Assembly (NCBI RefSeq): GCF_002783505.1
Contig: NZ_PFGL01000063.1
Coordinates: 131,269 to 195,268, forward strand
Direction: 5' to 3'
Origin: Shewanella sp. CG12_big_fil_rev_8_21_14_0_65_47_15
GTDB lineage: Bacteria > Pseudomonadota > Gammaproteobacteria > Enterobacterales > Shewanellaceae
Length of the DNA: 64,000 nucleotides
Shown in pieces: positions 8,668-18,329 of this stretch. A program made the translations under genes and the position numbers. Numbering within the stretch: position 1 is the first letter of the stretch; each line of letters begins with the position of its first letter. A model generated the notes under the pieces. It saw nothing but the letters and a program-made list of their open reading frames with translations. It was not told the origin of the DNA and searched no databases.

Positions 8668-9913
8668 TTTTGAACATATAGTACTCTATACGAACGATCA
8701 AGAGAATGACCGATTATTGATCAGTGTCCTGATACGCCATTTTTCTCGTATTCATGTTATTAAATCGAATACTGAACTGATTGAACAGATAAAACAGTCA
8801 ACACCTAAAGTTATTTTAGTTGCGGCCGAAACGTTGCAAGAAACCTTGCTCATTTATTACGAAGCTATTGAAGAATTACAAGCTGTAGAAATATGCGAAC
8901 ATGCTGTTGTTTCTCTTATTCCAAAGCATCAGGAGAAAGAAGCGTATGAGGCCTATCGCAGTGGGATAATTAATGATTATTTAATAGCCAGACCCATGTA
9001 TGAAATACATAGGGCAATTATCATTTGTACACATTTATTGAGAGAGATTGGATTAAAGGGTAAATATAGAAAAGTTGAAGAGTTTGTTAATGTACAAGAG
9101 AATTACTCTTCGCACATAAAAGAGATTGTTTTAAGAGGGGCTCAGCGAAAGAAGGATTTGGAACATGATTTTGAGTTGAGCTTAGAGGAGATAGATAAGT
9201 CTTTAGATAAGGCAGAGTCACATCTTGCGAATAAAAAATCTGCTGAGTTAGATGTGACATCATTAAAAAAAATATTATCTTTTATTCGCTCTAACGAAAT
9301 TCGACCAGCGCTGTTAAAATTACAAAGTAAAGCATTGCATTTACTTGAGCTTGTTGTTACTGATGTATCAAATGTTGCATCAGTTGCAGAAACTCCTTTA
9401 CCAGAAGAGGAAGAGGCCACCGTCACTCATAAGAAAAGTGCTACTGTTTCTGACACTAAATATACCTATAATAGATTATATTCTGAATCAAAAACGGCAT
9501 CTGCATCATCGCTGGAAATTGAAATTCCGATAGTACCAAAGATGTTAATTGTTGAAGATGATCATATTAGTTTAAATCTCACTATTATGCTGCTTAGAAC
9601 CTATGCAATAGAACTTGATACTTCCCTATCGGGACGCATGGCGTTGGACTTGTTGTCGAAGAAAAAATACGACGTTATTTTAATGGATATAAATCTTCCT
9701 GATACCAATGGGTTTTATATTATAAATCATGTAAATAAAACTAATGGAATAAATTCAAGCACACCTATTGTCATGCTAACAGGTAATAAAAATAAGTCAT
9801 CCGTTCAGCAGGCTGTAACAGCCGGAGCAAAAGGTTATATTATTAAGCCACTATATAAGGAGTCGATAGTAAAACTTTTTAAAAAATACGATATTCCATT
9901 GCATTTGCGTTGA
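8654..9913 (+). CDS. Response regulator with C-terminal receiver domain
   Basis: A 419-residue protein starting at GTG with AAAGGAG upstream, inside the end of the kinase gene. The first 120 residues resemble a degenerate receiver-like fold that lacks the acidic pocket. A charged, coiled-coil-prone helical middle follows (about 150-240). The C-terminal receiver domain (about 295-415) has MLIVEDD, the acceptor Asp in VILMDINLPDTNG, the Thr in VMLTGN and the Lys in YIIKPL. There is no output or DNA-binding domain, so it probably works by protein contact, presumably as a partner of the upstream hybrid kinase. The operon ends at the terminator at 9971. Confidence 0.85.
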   Translation: MDRVNFEHIVLYTNDQENDRLLISVLIRHFSRIHVIKSNTELIEQIKQSTPKVILVAAETLQETLLIYYEAIEELQAVEICEHAVVSLIPKHQEKEAYEAYRSGIINDYLIARPMYEIHRAIIICTHLLREIGLKGKYRKVEEFVNVQENYSSHIKEIVLRGAQRKKDLEHDFELSLEEIDKSLDKAESHLANKKSAELDVTSLKKILSFIRSNEIRPALLKLQSKALHLLELVVTDVSNVASVAETPLPEEEEATVTHKKSATVSDTKYTYNRLYSESKTASASSLEIEIPIVPKMLIVEDDHISLNLTIMLLRTYAIELDTSLSGRMALDLLSKKKYDVILMDINLPDTNGFYIINHVNKTNGINSSTPIVMLTGNKNKSSVQQAVTAGAKGYIIKPLYKESIVKLFKKYDIPLHLR

Positions 9914-9970
9914 AATAAAATTGGGACAATGTATGTCAGGGCGGGACACAGGACAGGACAAGTAGAATAA

Positions 9971-10000
9971 AAAAAGCGTCCACTTTAGGACGCTTTTTTA
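9971..10000. terminator. Bidirectional intrinsic terminator
   Basis: Stem GCGTCC (9977-9982) with GGACGC (9989-9994), flanked by a run of six A on the left and six T on the right. It serves the signalling operon on the plus strand and can also stop the rhlE transcript arriving on the minus strand. Confidence 0.85.
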
Positions 10001-10057
10001 TGTGCATTTTAGTTCAATTAAAAAATGTTGCTGTTTAAGCTTATCTCGCAAATCACT

Positions 10058-11362
10058 TTAGCTTTTTAGCTTTTTAGCTTTGCTTGGCACTTGGCCCACT
10101 TTTACTTTGACACGGCGGCCCTGCATACTTTTTTCTGCTATAACCTGTGCACCAACATTGTCGGTTCGTTGTTGCTTTTTGGCAAAACTACGACGGGTTT
10201 GCAACTGTTTTAGGAGCAGCTCGCGGCTGCCGACTTCATAACCTGGCACTGTGACGCGGCGGATCTGTTGGCCGATCAATTTTTCGATATCCGCCAGCGT
10301 GCGCTCTTCTTCGCGACTTACGAATGAAATGGCGACCCCGGTTTTACCCGCACGGCCCGTTCGACCGATACGATGAACATAGTCCTCGGCGAGGAAAGGT
10401 AAGTCATAGTTGACGACATATTCTAGGCTTGGAATATCTAAACCGCGGGCGGCAACTTCGGTCGCGACGAGTACTCGAACTTTACCAGCCACAAATTCGC
10501 GCAGGGCACGGCGGCGACTGCCTTGACCCTTTTCACCGTGGACGACTTCAGAGGGTATACCATCTAAGTTCAATTCTTTGACTAAGGTATCCGCGGCTTC
10601 ACGGGTGGCGGTAAAGACTAAAACCTGTTGCCAGTTTTTCTTACCGATTAGCTCTGATAACAGTTCACGTTTACGGCGTTGTTCAACCGGATAAACCACT
10701 TGGCTGACGGTATCGGCGGTAGTGTTTTGTTTATCGACGCTGATCACCTGCGGTTTAACCATCATGTCGTTGGCGAGTTTCTTCACGGCACTCGAGAAAG
10801 TGGCCGAGAAGAGTAGGTTTTGGCGCTTCTTATTCACCGCTTGGAGGATCTTTTGAATATCGGCGCTAAAGCCCATGTCGAGCATTCGGTCGGCTTCATC
10901 GAGCACTAAAAAGTCGATGTTCGACAGGCTTAAATTACAGGCGGTAAGGTGTTCGAGTAAACGACCTGGCGTAGCAACGATTACATCGGCGCCGCGTTTC
11001 AGCTTTTGCGCTTGAGTCTCGACTTTTACGCCGCCGTAAATCGTTAATACGCTGAAGTTTAAGTATTTGCTGTATGCCGTCACGTTATCTGCGACTTGAG
11101 CCGCCAGCTCACGAGTCGGGGTAAGGATCAATACGCGGGCATTCGACTTTAGGGTTTCGCTTGGCTTTTCAACCATCTTTTGCAGGATAGGAAGCGCAAA
11201 GGCCGCGGTTTTACCTGTGCCCGTTTGTGCGCTGGCCAGCACATCTTGGCCACGGCGAATAGCAGGGATTGCTTGCTGCTGAATAGGCGTCATTTGTTGA
11301 TAACCGCAATCTGAGATAGCGCGCAAAATCTCGGGGGAAAAACTAAAAGATTCAAATCTCAT
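10058..11362 (-). CDS. rhlE: DEAD-box ATP-dependent RNA helicase, RhlE type
   Basis: A 434-residue DEAD-box helicase with every core motif visible. These are the Q motif near TPIQQQAIPAI, motif I SAQTGTGKT, PTRELA, the TPGR context, motif II DEAD in VLDEADRMLDMGF, motif III SAT, VATEVAARGLD, and HRIGRTGRAG. The C-terminal tail (about 375-434) is basic and ends in Lys-rich sequence, as in RhlE proteins that act in ribosome assembly and RNA decay. The start is supported by TAGGAATCC upstream. The last codons lie in a short tandem repeat (TTTAGCTT), which could vary in length without harm to the catalytic core. Confidence 0.92.
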   Translation of the reverse strand: MRFESFSFSPEILRAISDCGYQQMTPIQQQAIPAIRRGQDVLASAQTGTGKTAAFALPILQKMVEKPSETLKSNARVLILTPTRELAAQVADNVTAYSKYLNFSVLTIYGGVKVETQAQKLKRGADVIVATPGRLLEHLTACNLSLSNIDFLVLDEADRMLDMGFSADIQKILQAVNKKRQNLLFSATFSSAVKKLANDMMVKPQVISVDKQNTTADTVSQVVYPVEQRRKRELLSELIGKKNWQQVLVFTATREAADTLVKELNLDGIPSEVVHGEKGQGSRRRALREFVAGKVRVLVATEVAARGLDIPSLEYVVNYDLPFLAEDYVHRIGRTGRAGKTGVAISFVSREEERTLADIEKLIGQQIRRVTVPGYEVGSRELLLKQLQTRRSFAKKQQRTDNVGAQVIAEKSMQGRRVKVKVGQVPSKAKKLKS

Positions 11363-11554
11363 TTTGGATTCCTATCATTCACTTATTCAAACATTCAAGC
11401 GCCAAGTTTGACTCTGCACTCAGGCTGCGACATCACACTGGGTTTGCTCATTCTTCCACACAGATTTATAAGAAAAATGGCGGGCGCGGAGTATAGCAAA
11501 ATTTTTGGTTAAAACCTGTACTTTTTAACCTTGTCTGGGCTTTATACTCACAAT

Positions 11555-11594
11555 GGCGCCTCAATGCCTCAATCGAGTAAGGTATTGGGGCGCC
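11555..11594. other. Long GC-rich hairpin between aer-like gene and rhlE
   Basis: GGCGCCTCAATGCC at 11555-11568 pairs with GGTATTGGGGCGCC at 11581-11594 with two G-T wobbles. It lies downstream of the chemoreceptor gene on the minus strand. There is no clear T run on either side, so it may be a weak terminator or a transcript end-stabilising hairpin. Confidence 0.4.
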
Positions 11595-11651
11595 TTTAAG
11601 CGACGTTTTACTGGAATCTGCATCTTGAGCTGTTTGACTATTTTTTATGCC

Positions 11652-13220
11652 CTAGCCAAAGGCACGGCGTAATCCCTGCGCCTTTTGAGCATTGTGTTTT
11701 AGGTGATTGGCAGCTTCACCAATTTGATGGGTTGCGGCGAGGTTTTCACTGCTAGTCTGGCTGATTGAGTGAATATTACTGGTGATCTCATTGACCACTT
11801 GGCGCTGTTGATCGGCAGCAACGGCGTTTTGCTGGGCAAAGGTGTGGATTTCACTGACCTCTTGATAGATGGTATTGACGTTATTGGCGGATGCTTGAAT
11901 ATCATTGGCGCAGAGTTCGGCATGTTGGCGGCTCTGCTCCATTTCCTTGGCCCAGGCATTTAACATGCTAAACATCTTATCGACACTCTGGGAAATGCTA
12001 TTAGTCGACAGTTGGGTGCGGCTCGATAGGGCGCGAACTTCATCGGCAACCACCGCAAATCCCCTGCCTTGTTCACCGGCGCGGGCGGCTTCAATGGCGG
12101 CATTGAGGGCGAGCAGATTTGTTTGTTCGGCGATAGAATCGATTTCACCCATGGCATTGGCTACCCGTTCAGCCTCCCGATTCAATTGATGGGCATTGTT
12201 AGCCGCATCGGCAACGGATTTCGCTAATAATTCAATCTGTTGGGTATTAGCCTTCATATTGGCGCTACTTTTAAGGCAGAGATCGTAAGCTGTGTTGATG
12301 TTAGTGGATGTCAGGTGGGTATTTTGTGCGACTTCGGCTATGGTGGCACTCATTTCTTCCATCGCACTGGCGAGTTGCTCTAGCTGATTTTTCTCTTGAT
12401 CTAGGCTGACATAGGTTTGCTCAGTGGTGACGACTAATTGGTCGGCTATGGCATGTAGATGATTGGCCTGATCTTGAGTTCGACCGAGGACGCCATTCAT
12501 CTTGGCCTGTAGCATGATCAGTTGAAAATCAAGGATGGATGAAGTATCGGCACCGGAATAAATATAACGGCTGATAGAGTCGTATTTTTGCTGCATCTGC
12601 AACAGCTGAGTCGGGATGCGAAAGGCCTCATCGTAGAAGATGGCGAGGTTTAAACTCATCAAAATCGCCCCAGCGATGATCACGCCCCATCCCCAAAAAT
12701 ATCCCGCGATCAGTAATCCCGTCGAGGCGACAATGGCTGAGACAATGCGTTTTTGCATCAAACTTAAAGGCTTAGGTATAGATTTATCCTGCTTAAGTCT
12801 TTGATAGATATCCGTCGCCTTAGTCACATAGGCCGCTTTGGGCTGAATGCGTACCGATTGATATCCTACGATAGTGCCATTTTCAAACAACGGCGATACA
12901 AAGGCATCGACCCAGTAAAAGTCGCCATTTTTACAGCGATTCTTTACGACACCACGCCAGGATTGACCGGATTTAAGCTTTTCCCACATTTCTTTAAAAG
13001 CAGCACTGGGCATATCGGGGTGACGCACTACATTGTGGGGGGAACCCATCAGTTCTTGGGCGCTATAGCCAGAAATGCTAACAAAGCGGTCATTCACATA
13101 GGTGATGATACCGCGGGTATCAGTGGTGGAAATCAGTTCGTCTTGTGCGGTTAAGCAGATTTCTTGTTCTGCTCGTCCCATATGTGAGGGGCGATTTTCG
13201 ATGAAGTTACTCTGGCTCAT
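11652..13220 (-). CDS. PAS-containing methyl-accepting chemotaxis protein (Aer-like)
   Basis: A 522-residue receptor with the Aer layout. A cytoplasmic N-terminal PAS domain (about 25-135) has [15 protein letters not shown] and NVVRHPDMP. Two closely spaced membrane segments lie at about 160-195. There is no periplasmic sensor domain. The cytoplasmic signalling hairpin (about 250-520) has the conserved tip [20 protein letters not shown] followed by [10 protein letters not shown]. Aer proteins use a PAS-bound FAD to report respiratory redox state to CheA/CheW. The NVVRHPDMP segment matches the loop normally found in FAD-binding Aer PAS domains, so energy taxis is the best guess. Confidence 0.88.
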   Translation of the reverse strand: MSQSNFIENRPSHMGRAEQEICLTAQDELISTTDTRGIITYVNDRFVSISGYSAQELMGSPHNVVRHPDMPSAAFKEMWEKLKSGQSWRGVVKNRCKNGDFYWVDAFVSPLFENGTIVGYQSVRIQPKAAYVTKATDIYQRLKQDKSIPKPLSLMQKRIVSAIVASTGLLIAGYFWGWGVIIAGAILMSLNLAIFYDEAFRIPTQLLQMQQKYDSISRYIYSGADTSSILDFQLIMLQAKMNGVLGRTQDQANHLHAIADQLVVTTEQTYVSLDQEKNQLEQLASAMEEMSATIAEVAQNTHLTSTNINTAYDLCLKSSANMKANTQQIELLAKSVADAANNAHQLNREAERVANAMGEIDSIAEQTNLLALNAAIEAARAGEQGRGFAVVADEVRALSSRTQLSTNSISQSVDKMFSMLNAWAKEMEQSRQHAELCANDIQASANNVNTIYQEVSEIHTFAQQNAVAADQQRQVVNEITSNIHSISQTSSENLAATHQIGEAANHLKHNAQKAQGLRRAFG

Positions 13221-13765
13221 TGTGCAGTCTGTCCATTCAGGGCCGATATGATGATTTTGGGTAAAATCGAATATGCTAAATATGCGCAGCCTCTCATAGG
13301 GGGCGGCTTGTTATGTGATAAGACTATCATTTTTGTGTGGGTATAGGAGAATGATTTTTTACCTTATATCTATGATTATCAATCGTTCGTTGTATTTATA
13401 ACTCACTGCAAAATATGGGTTTTTGTTATTTTACGGCAATCTGTAACCCGTGTTTATCCTGTTTATTCGCTAATTCCAGTATTTTATATAGGGTTAATTG
13501 GATCTGGGTTTAATTAATGTGGGAGTCTGCTGTTGTTGGCAGAGCTTGATAGCTTAAATACCTATAAAGAGATAAGACTCGGGCCATTGTGGGGGACTGT
13601 GAGTGTCTATGGGATTGTTCTGCCACCCTATACTTATTCGGCTATCCTTTAATGGGTTTGAGTTCTTGTGTGCAGCCTAACCTGTTACTCATCTCTACTC
13701 ATGGGAATATGCATGCTTCAACTCACTAGGTTACAACGGAAATACCATTGCAAAAGGACCTTCCC
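13221..13765. other. 545-base intergenic region between divergent chemoreceptor and HD-GYP genes
   Basis: AT-rich non-coding DNA that should hold the promoters of both divergent genes. I see no open frame with a ribosome site, no strong hairpin and no convincing sigma-70 pair. TATTTTATATAGGGT near 13482 is only a weak AT-rich box. Confidence 0.5.
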
Positions 13766-15019
13766 ATGGCAATAGCTCTGCGAAGTGATGTAACCAGTTC
13801 AAATAATGCGGTATGTCTGCCACATTGGCGGCGAGTGATTTTTAAACATTTATTTGGTTTTCTCGCCATTCTGTGCGTGCCTGTCTATATCACTAGCGTG
13901 TATCTCTGTGCTATTACGCATTTATGGGGCATGGTGATATTTGATACGTTCGCGTATTTGTTTTTGCTGGCGTTACTCCTGCTTCCTCACTTTTCCGATA
14001 AGACCCGTTTTAGTTGTGGTTGTTTGCTTGCCTATGCCATCGGGGTGGGATTTTTGATCGCGATAGGTCCCTCTGGTGCGGGATTTTTCTGGTTATTTAT
14101 CTTCCCGCCATTAGTGAGTATTTTTTTGGGGCGCCGTGCCAGTTTTTATGCACAGTTTTTAAATGCATTCAGTTTGATATTGATTGGTGTCGTCTACCAT
14201 TTTCAAGGACTGAGCTGGCCAATAACCCAAGACTATAGCGTAGGGATTTGGGCCGTAGTGGCGGTAAACTTTTTAGTCACTAATGCGATGGTGACCTTAA
14301 CTATGGGTTATCTATTAGAAAAACTCAGTGTCGCCTTAGATTCCACTTTAGCCTCTAGGCAAGCAACCGTATTGGGTTTAGCCAAGTTGGCCGAATATCG
14401 AGATAACGAGACGGGGGCGCATTTATTACGGATGCGGCAGTATTCTAAAATGCTCGCTGCCCAGCGCATGTTGGCCGATAATCCCCCCGCAGAATTGGAC
14501 GATGATTTTATTCAAGATATTAGTTTATCGGCCATTTTACACGATATAGGTAAAGTCGGTATCGCCGATGCCATTTTGCTTAAACCGGGTAAATTAACCC
14601 CCGAAGAGTTTGAGCAGATTAAGGCCCATCCTGTGATTGGGGGGCAAGTGTTACGCAGTTTGTTGGAATATGCACCCCAATGTACCTTTATTAAAATGGG
14701 ACGGGATATTGCCTCCGGTCACCATGAAAAATGGGATGGCAGTGGCTATCCCTATGGCTTAAAAGGGGAAGATATCCCTCTATCGGCCAGAATTGTCGCC
14801 CTTGTCGATGTTTATGATGCGCTCACATCGCCCCGTTGCTATAAGCGTCCCTTCAGCCATCAAGAGGCGATTGATTTGATCCTTGAGGGAAAAGGCAAGC
14901 ATTTCGATCCTATTTTAGTCGAGTGTTTTATGGCAATTCACGGGGAGTTTGAAGCCCTATCTAAGGCATCTTTAGATAACGAGGTACTGCTAACCATGAT
15001 GCAACCTAAGGTTGTTTAA
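13766..15019 (+). CDS. Membrane-anchored HD-GYP domain protein (c-di-GMP phosphodiesterase type)
   Basis: About 417 residues from the ATG at 13766, chosen over a TTG six codons earlier because AAAGGACC sits at the right distance. The N-terminal part (about 25-190) holds five or six hydrophobic segments. The C-terminal HD-GYP domain (about 200-400) has the HD pair in LHDIGKVGIAD, then LKPGKLTPEEFEQIKAHP, SGHHEKWDGSGYP (where the GYP-type signature is GSGYP) and ARIVALVDVYDALTS. This is the metal-dependent phosphodiesterase class that hydrolyses c-di-GMP to GMP or pGpG. The membrane part may sense a ligand or the membrane state. The gene stands alone and ends at a strong terminator. Confidence 0.88.
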   Translation: MAIALRSDVTSSNNAVCLPHWRRVIFKHLFGFLAILCVPVYITSVYLCAITHLWGMVIFDTFAYLFLLALLLLPHFSDKTRFSCGCLLAYAIGVGFLIAIGPSGAGFFWLFIFPPLVSIFLGRRASFYAQFLNAFSLILIGVVYHFQGLSWPITQDYSVGIWAVVAVNFLVTNAMVTLTMGYLLEKLSVALDSTLASRQATVLGLAKLAEYRDNETGAHLLRMRQYSKMLAAQRMLADNPPAELDDDFIQDISLSAILHDIGKVGIADAILLKPGKLTPEEFEQIKAHPVIGGQVLRSLLEYAPQCTFIKMGRDIASGHHEKWDGSGYPYGLKGEDIPLSARIVALVDVYDALTSPRCYKRPFSHQEAIDLILEGKGKHFDPILVECFMAIHGEFEALSKASLDNEVLLTMMQPKVV

Positions 15020-15036
15020 TGGCGCAGTCCCGATAC

Positions 15037-15072
15037 AAAAACGCCCAGGAGGCATGGCCCCTTGGGCGTTTT
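15037..15072. terminator. Bidirectional intrinsic terminator
   Basis: AAAACGCCCA (15037-15046) pairs with TGGGCGTTTT (15063-15072) across a 16-base loop. It separates the convergent HD-GYP and aminopeptidase genes. Confidence 0.85.
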
Positions 15073-15089
15073 ATCTAAAACTCGGTGGG

Positions 15090-16877
15090 TTAAATGGCGC
15101 GGGTGGCCTGTGTTAACCACTGGAGTTCATCGCCCGACATCAAGGGGGCGAGGGTATTAAATACTTTACTATGGTATTGATTAAGCCAGTCGATTTCCCC
15201 TTGGGTTAACAGGCTCTTATCGATAAGGCGTGTGTCCATAGGGATCATAGTCAACGCATCGAACTCATACATCTCACGCTCAGCCCCGTTAAGTGCTTCA
15301 CAGTGTTGCACTACCACTAAGTTCTCTAAGCGAATACCAAAACTTTCAGCGCGGTAGTACCCAGGCTCGTTGGAGAGCACCATGCCTGGCATCAGCGCGA
15401 CACCATTAACATTTTTACCTATGCGCTGCGGGCCTTCGTGCACACTTAAAAAGTGGCCCACGCCATGGCCTGTGCCGTGGTCGTAATCAAAACCCTGCTG
15501 CCATAAATATTGGCGGGCGAATGCATCGAGCTGCTGGCCAGAAGTGCCTTTGGGGAAGCGAGCCTGATCCAGCGCGATATGGCCTTTTAGCACTAGGGTG
15601 ACCATTTTTTTATGCTCAGCGGTCACATCACCAATCGCAATGGTGCGGGTCACATCTGTGGTGCCATCGATATATTGCGCGCCAGAATCCACTAGATAGA
15701 TGCTGTCCATGGTCATCATGGCTGGGGTGCCATTATTGTGATTGTAATGGCACATGGCGGCATTGGGACCGGCGGCTGAAATGGTATCGAAACTTGGCTC
15801 GCGGTAACGCTCATCTTCTAGGCGAAAGCTTTCTAATTTATCGGCAAGGGTGCCTTCATCGTGCATGCGATTGGCTGCCACTTCGGCATCGAGCCATGCA
15901 AGGAATCGACTCACGGCGACACCATCGCGGATATGGCAGGCGCGCATGCCGGCAAGTTCTGCTGGGTTTTTCTGCGCCTTAGGTAAAGAGGCGGGATCGA
16001 TTCCGGCAATTAATTTCGCCCCGGCTTCACGGGCGAGGTTTTGTGCCCAAGCGTTAGCCGAATTGGGATCTGCCAGCAGCTTAACACCTTGTAAACTCGA
16101 TAAAGTATCGGAAAAAGATGCCTCGCTCTTAAAGCTTACGCCAACGCCAACATGCTCATCAATGCCCTCTGGTAACTTGCTTAAGTCGGTAAAAAGCTGC
16201 ATATCGCCATTGGCGTGGAGCAGCGCACTGCCGAGCACAACCGGTAGGCGCGGCACATCGTTACCGCGAATATTGAGCAACCAGCAAAAGGAGTCTAAGG
16301 CGGCGATTAAAGCGATATCGGCGCCGGCTTTTTTCACTAAGGTGCCAATTTCAATGCGTTTTTGCAGGCTAGTTTTGCCGGCACTCTCGTTACTGAATAA
16401 AGTGATAGGCGCGCTGGACGGTGCGGGTCTATTCTGCCAATGCAAATCGATGGGGTTTTGTTCAATCGCCACTAATTCGATTTGGGCTTTACTTAAGGTC
16501 GCCTTAGCATTTTCATGCCAAGCTAAGGTATGCAATCTTGCATCGAAGCCGACACGGGAGCCCGCTGGCAATGTGTCACACAACCACTCGATTTGTGGGG
16601 TGTCGGTCAGACTCTCATAACTGAATAGGTTGGCATCGACTTGCAGGCGAACTTGCACAGTATAGCGGCCGTCGGTAAAGATAGCGGCCTTATCTTTCAA
16701 TACGATAGCCATGCCCGCCGAGCCGGTAAAATCCGTTGCCCAATATAAACGCTCATTGTGTTCTGGCACATATTCGCCTAAGTACTCGTCGGCGCGGGGA
16801 ATAATAAAAGCATCTAAATGGGCAGCGGCCATTTCGCTACGAATAGCATCGAGACGCTGGGCTATCTTGTGTGACAT
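15090..16877 (-). CDS. Xaa-Pro aminopeptidase, M24B family
   Basis: A 595-residue three-domain aminopeptidase P of the long, eukaryote-like type. Two creatinase-like N-terminal domains (about 1-135 and 150-305) precede the pita-bread catalytic domain (about 310-530). The metal ligands are visible: Asp in YLVDSGAQY and GTTDVTRT, His in HGTGHGVGHFLSVHEGP, Glu in SNEPGYY, and Glu in RLENLVVV. The enzyme removes an N-terminal residue that precedes proline and is cytoplasmic. ATG at 16877 has GGAGCCCC upstream. The length and the C-terminal extension with PMDTRLID and WLNQYH match the XPNPEP1-like branch, not the 440-residue PepP. Confidence 0.92.
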   Translation of the reverse strand: MSHKIAQRLDAIRSEMAAAHLDAFIIPRADEYLGEYVPEHNERLYWATDFTGSAGMAIVLKDKAAIFTDGRYTVQVRLQVDANLFSYESLTDTPQIEWLCDTLPAGSRVGFDARLHTLAWHENAKATLSKAQIELVAIEQNPIDLHWQNRPAPSSAPITLFSNESAGKTSLQKRIEIGTLVKKAGADIALIAALDSFCWLLNIRGNDVPRLPVVLGSALLHANGDMQLFTDLSKLPEGIDEHVGVGVSFKSEASFSDTLSSLQGVKLLADPNSANAWAQNLAREAGAKLIAGIDPASLPKAQKNPAELAGMRACHIRDGVAVSRFLAWLDAEVAANRMHDEGTLADKLESFRLEDERYREPSFDTISAAGPNAAMCHYNHNNGTPAMMTMDSIYLVDSGAQYIDGTTDVTRTIAIGDVTAEHKKMVTLVLKGHIALDQARFPKGTSGQQLDAFARQYLWQQGFDYDHGTGHGVGHFLSVHEGPQRIGKNVNGVALMPGMVLSNEPGYYRAESFGIRLENLVVVQHCEALNGAEREMYEFDALTMIPMDTRLIDKSLLTQGEIDWLNQYHSKVFNTLAPLMSGDELQWLTQATRAI

Positions 16878-17247
16878 AGGGGCTCCAATGGGTCTGCTTT
16901 GGTCGTGGGGTAAATTCCCACTGAATCCTGCATCTTCAGGTTATTTGGTATATTGCTGGCGGCGATTATCGCAAGCACTATGACAAAGTTGCAAGGGGAT
17001 GGAATAAAGGATTTTGTATACAATTTTGTGAGTGTTGCAAAAATGCCTGCGAGTAAGGGCTGTATTTTGGTGTGATCTCCTGCAAAAATTCATTACCACC
17101 CGTTGTCTACCTCACTTGTTTTTTGGCACTACACCTTAAAAATTAGCAACTTAAGCATTATTCAATCGCTAATATACACCCCCTGTGCTAACATTCGCCA
17201 TCTCCGCTCGGGGTCAGAGGGGAGCACATGTATCAGTGGAGTTGGCG
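16878..17247. other. 370-base divergent promoter region
   Basis: Non-coding DNA between the divergent aminopeptidase and ROK genes. It should contain both promoters. I see no hairpin or open frame with a ribosome site. A short frame running into the ROK gene from 17185 lacks its own ribosome site. Confidence 0.45.
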
Positions 17248-18033
17248 ATGCAAACATTAACAATAGACGTGGGCGGTACCAAAGCCCTATTCGAACTTCA
17301 GCTCGCGGGGCATACAGAACAATATAAAATCCCCACAGGTGAAGGCTTTAAAATTGAAGAGTTAAATCATCAAATCGCAGCCCTAGAACGGGATTACGAT
17401 TTACAAGATTACCAATTAGCGATAGCCGTACCCGGACTCGTACAACATAATCGTTTGGTCTCCTGTAAGTCGTTACCCGGTCTCAATGGGTTAAGTTTTG
17501 ACACAGTAAAAACCCAGGGCGAGCTTAAGCTTATCTGCAACGATATCGATGCCGGTATGCAGGCAACCTGCGATGCAAAATATGCCTGTGAGTTATTGGT
17601 GATGTGCGGCACAGGGATAGGTATGTCTATTGCCTTCAATGGCAAGGTATTTACCGGCGCATCCGGTGTGGCGGGGGAGCTTGGTCATTGCCGCGTGATG
17701 ACAGAATCCGGCGAGTTTAGCTTAGAACAACTCGCCAGTGGCGATTCAGTGCGCAGCCGTAAAATCACGACTCAGGATGAGTTGTATCGTGCGGGTAGTT
17801 ACCTTGGTATGGGACTGGCGTGGGCGGTGAATTTATTTAATCCCAATCGCATCTGGTTAGCGGGCGGCATGATGAACAGTGCGCCTTACTACAAGGGTTG
17901 CCTCGAAAGCTTAAAGCAAATGGCATTGAGTGCGCCCCTAGCCGAGATGAAAATCCATCGGGTCGATGATATGGAAACCTTAGTTTGCCGAGGGTTATCC
18001 GTGATCCTTGCGAGGGATTTTCCTCGCGTATAA
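17248..18033 (+). CDS. ROK family protein (sugar-kinase fold), zinc motif absent
   Basis: A 261-residue protein starting at ATG 17248 with GTGGAG upstream; the start is right before the phosphate-binding loop IDVGGTK. It has the ROK/hexokinase fold landmarks: IAVPGLV, a catalytic-region Asp in LICNDIDAGMQ, MCGTGIGMS for the second phosphate loop, and SGVAGELGHCR. Classical ROK kinases then carry a Cys-rich zinc motif of the form CxCGxxGCxE. Here that place reads MTESGEFSLEQLASGDS with no cysteines. It is therefore an atypical or divergent member, and glucokinase, NAG kinase or a non-kinase role cannot be separated. It lies upstream of the chitinase but is cut off from it by a terminator. Confidence 0.8.
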   Translation: MQTLTIDVGGTKALFELQLAGHTEQYKIPTGEGFKIEELNHQIAALERDYDLQDYQLAIAVPGLVQHNRLVSCKSLPGLNGLSFDTVKTQGELKLICNDIDAGMQATCDAKYACELLVMCGTGIGMSIAFNGKVFTGASGVAGELGHCRVMTESGEFSLEQLASGDSVRSRKITTQDELYRAGSYLGMGLAWAVNLFNPNRIWLAGGMMNSAPYYKGCLESLKQMALSAPLAEMKIHRVDDMETLVCRGLSVILARDFPRV

Positions 18034-18113
18034 GGATCATAGATGCTGTTAGCTTATGGTCTTATCCATGGGAGTTCAGCGGCTCAGTTTTAGCAGCATA
18101 AAGGGTGAAATAT

Positions 18114-18156
18114 AAAACAGGACAGGTAATGCCTTTGGCTTATCGTGTCCTGTTTT
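18114..18156 (+). terminator. Intrinsic terminator after the ROK gene
   Basis: AAAACAGGACA (18114-18124) pairs with TGTCCTGTTTT (18146-18156), followed by more T. It ends the ROK transcript and isolates the chitinase control region. Confidence 0.85.
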
Positions 18157-18305
18157 TTTATGTTTAAAATAGTCAGTAAACCATTAATTGTACAAGTAAA
18201 TGTTAGTGATGACTGAACTACATTTAATTCCTTTCTTATTAGACTACTAACTTAGCTGATAATATTTTGTTGCATTTTTATTGAGCTTACGTCTATGCTG
18301 AATAT

Positions 18306-18329
18306 CGCAATGACAACGTTGTCATTGCG
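18306..18329. promoter_or_regulatory. Perfect 24-base palindrome just before the c-di-GMP riboswitch
   Basis: CGCAATGACAAC followed by its exact reverse complement GTTGTCATTGCG. It touches the 5' edge of the riboswitch aptamer. As DNA it could be an operator for a dimeric regulator; as RNA it would form a 12-base-pair hairpin, although with no loop-sized spacer the hairpin would open a few central pairs. Confidence 0.7.

Noticed and set aside
10054..10082. Tandem TTTAGCTT repeats at the rhlE 3' end considered as a phase-variation site
   Set aside because: Only about three copies, and a change would alter just the last few residues of a basic tail.
15850..16620. Long open frame antisense to the aminopeptidase gene
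   Set aside because: It overlaps a well-supported gene completely, has low-complexity composition and no ribosome site.
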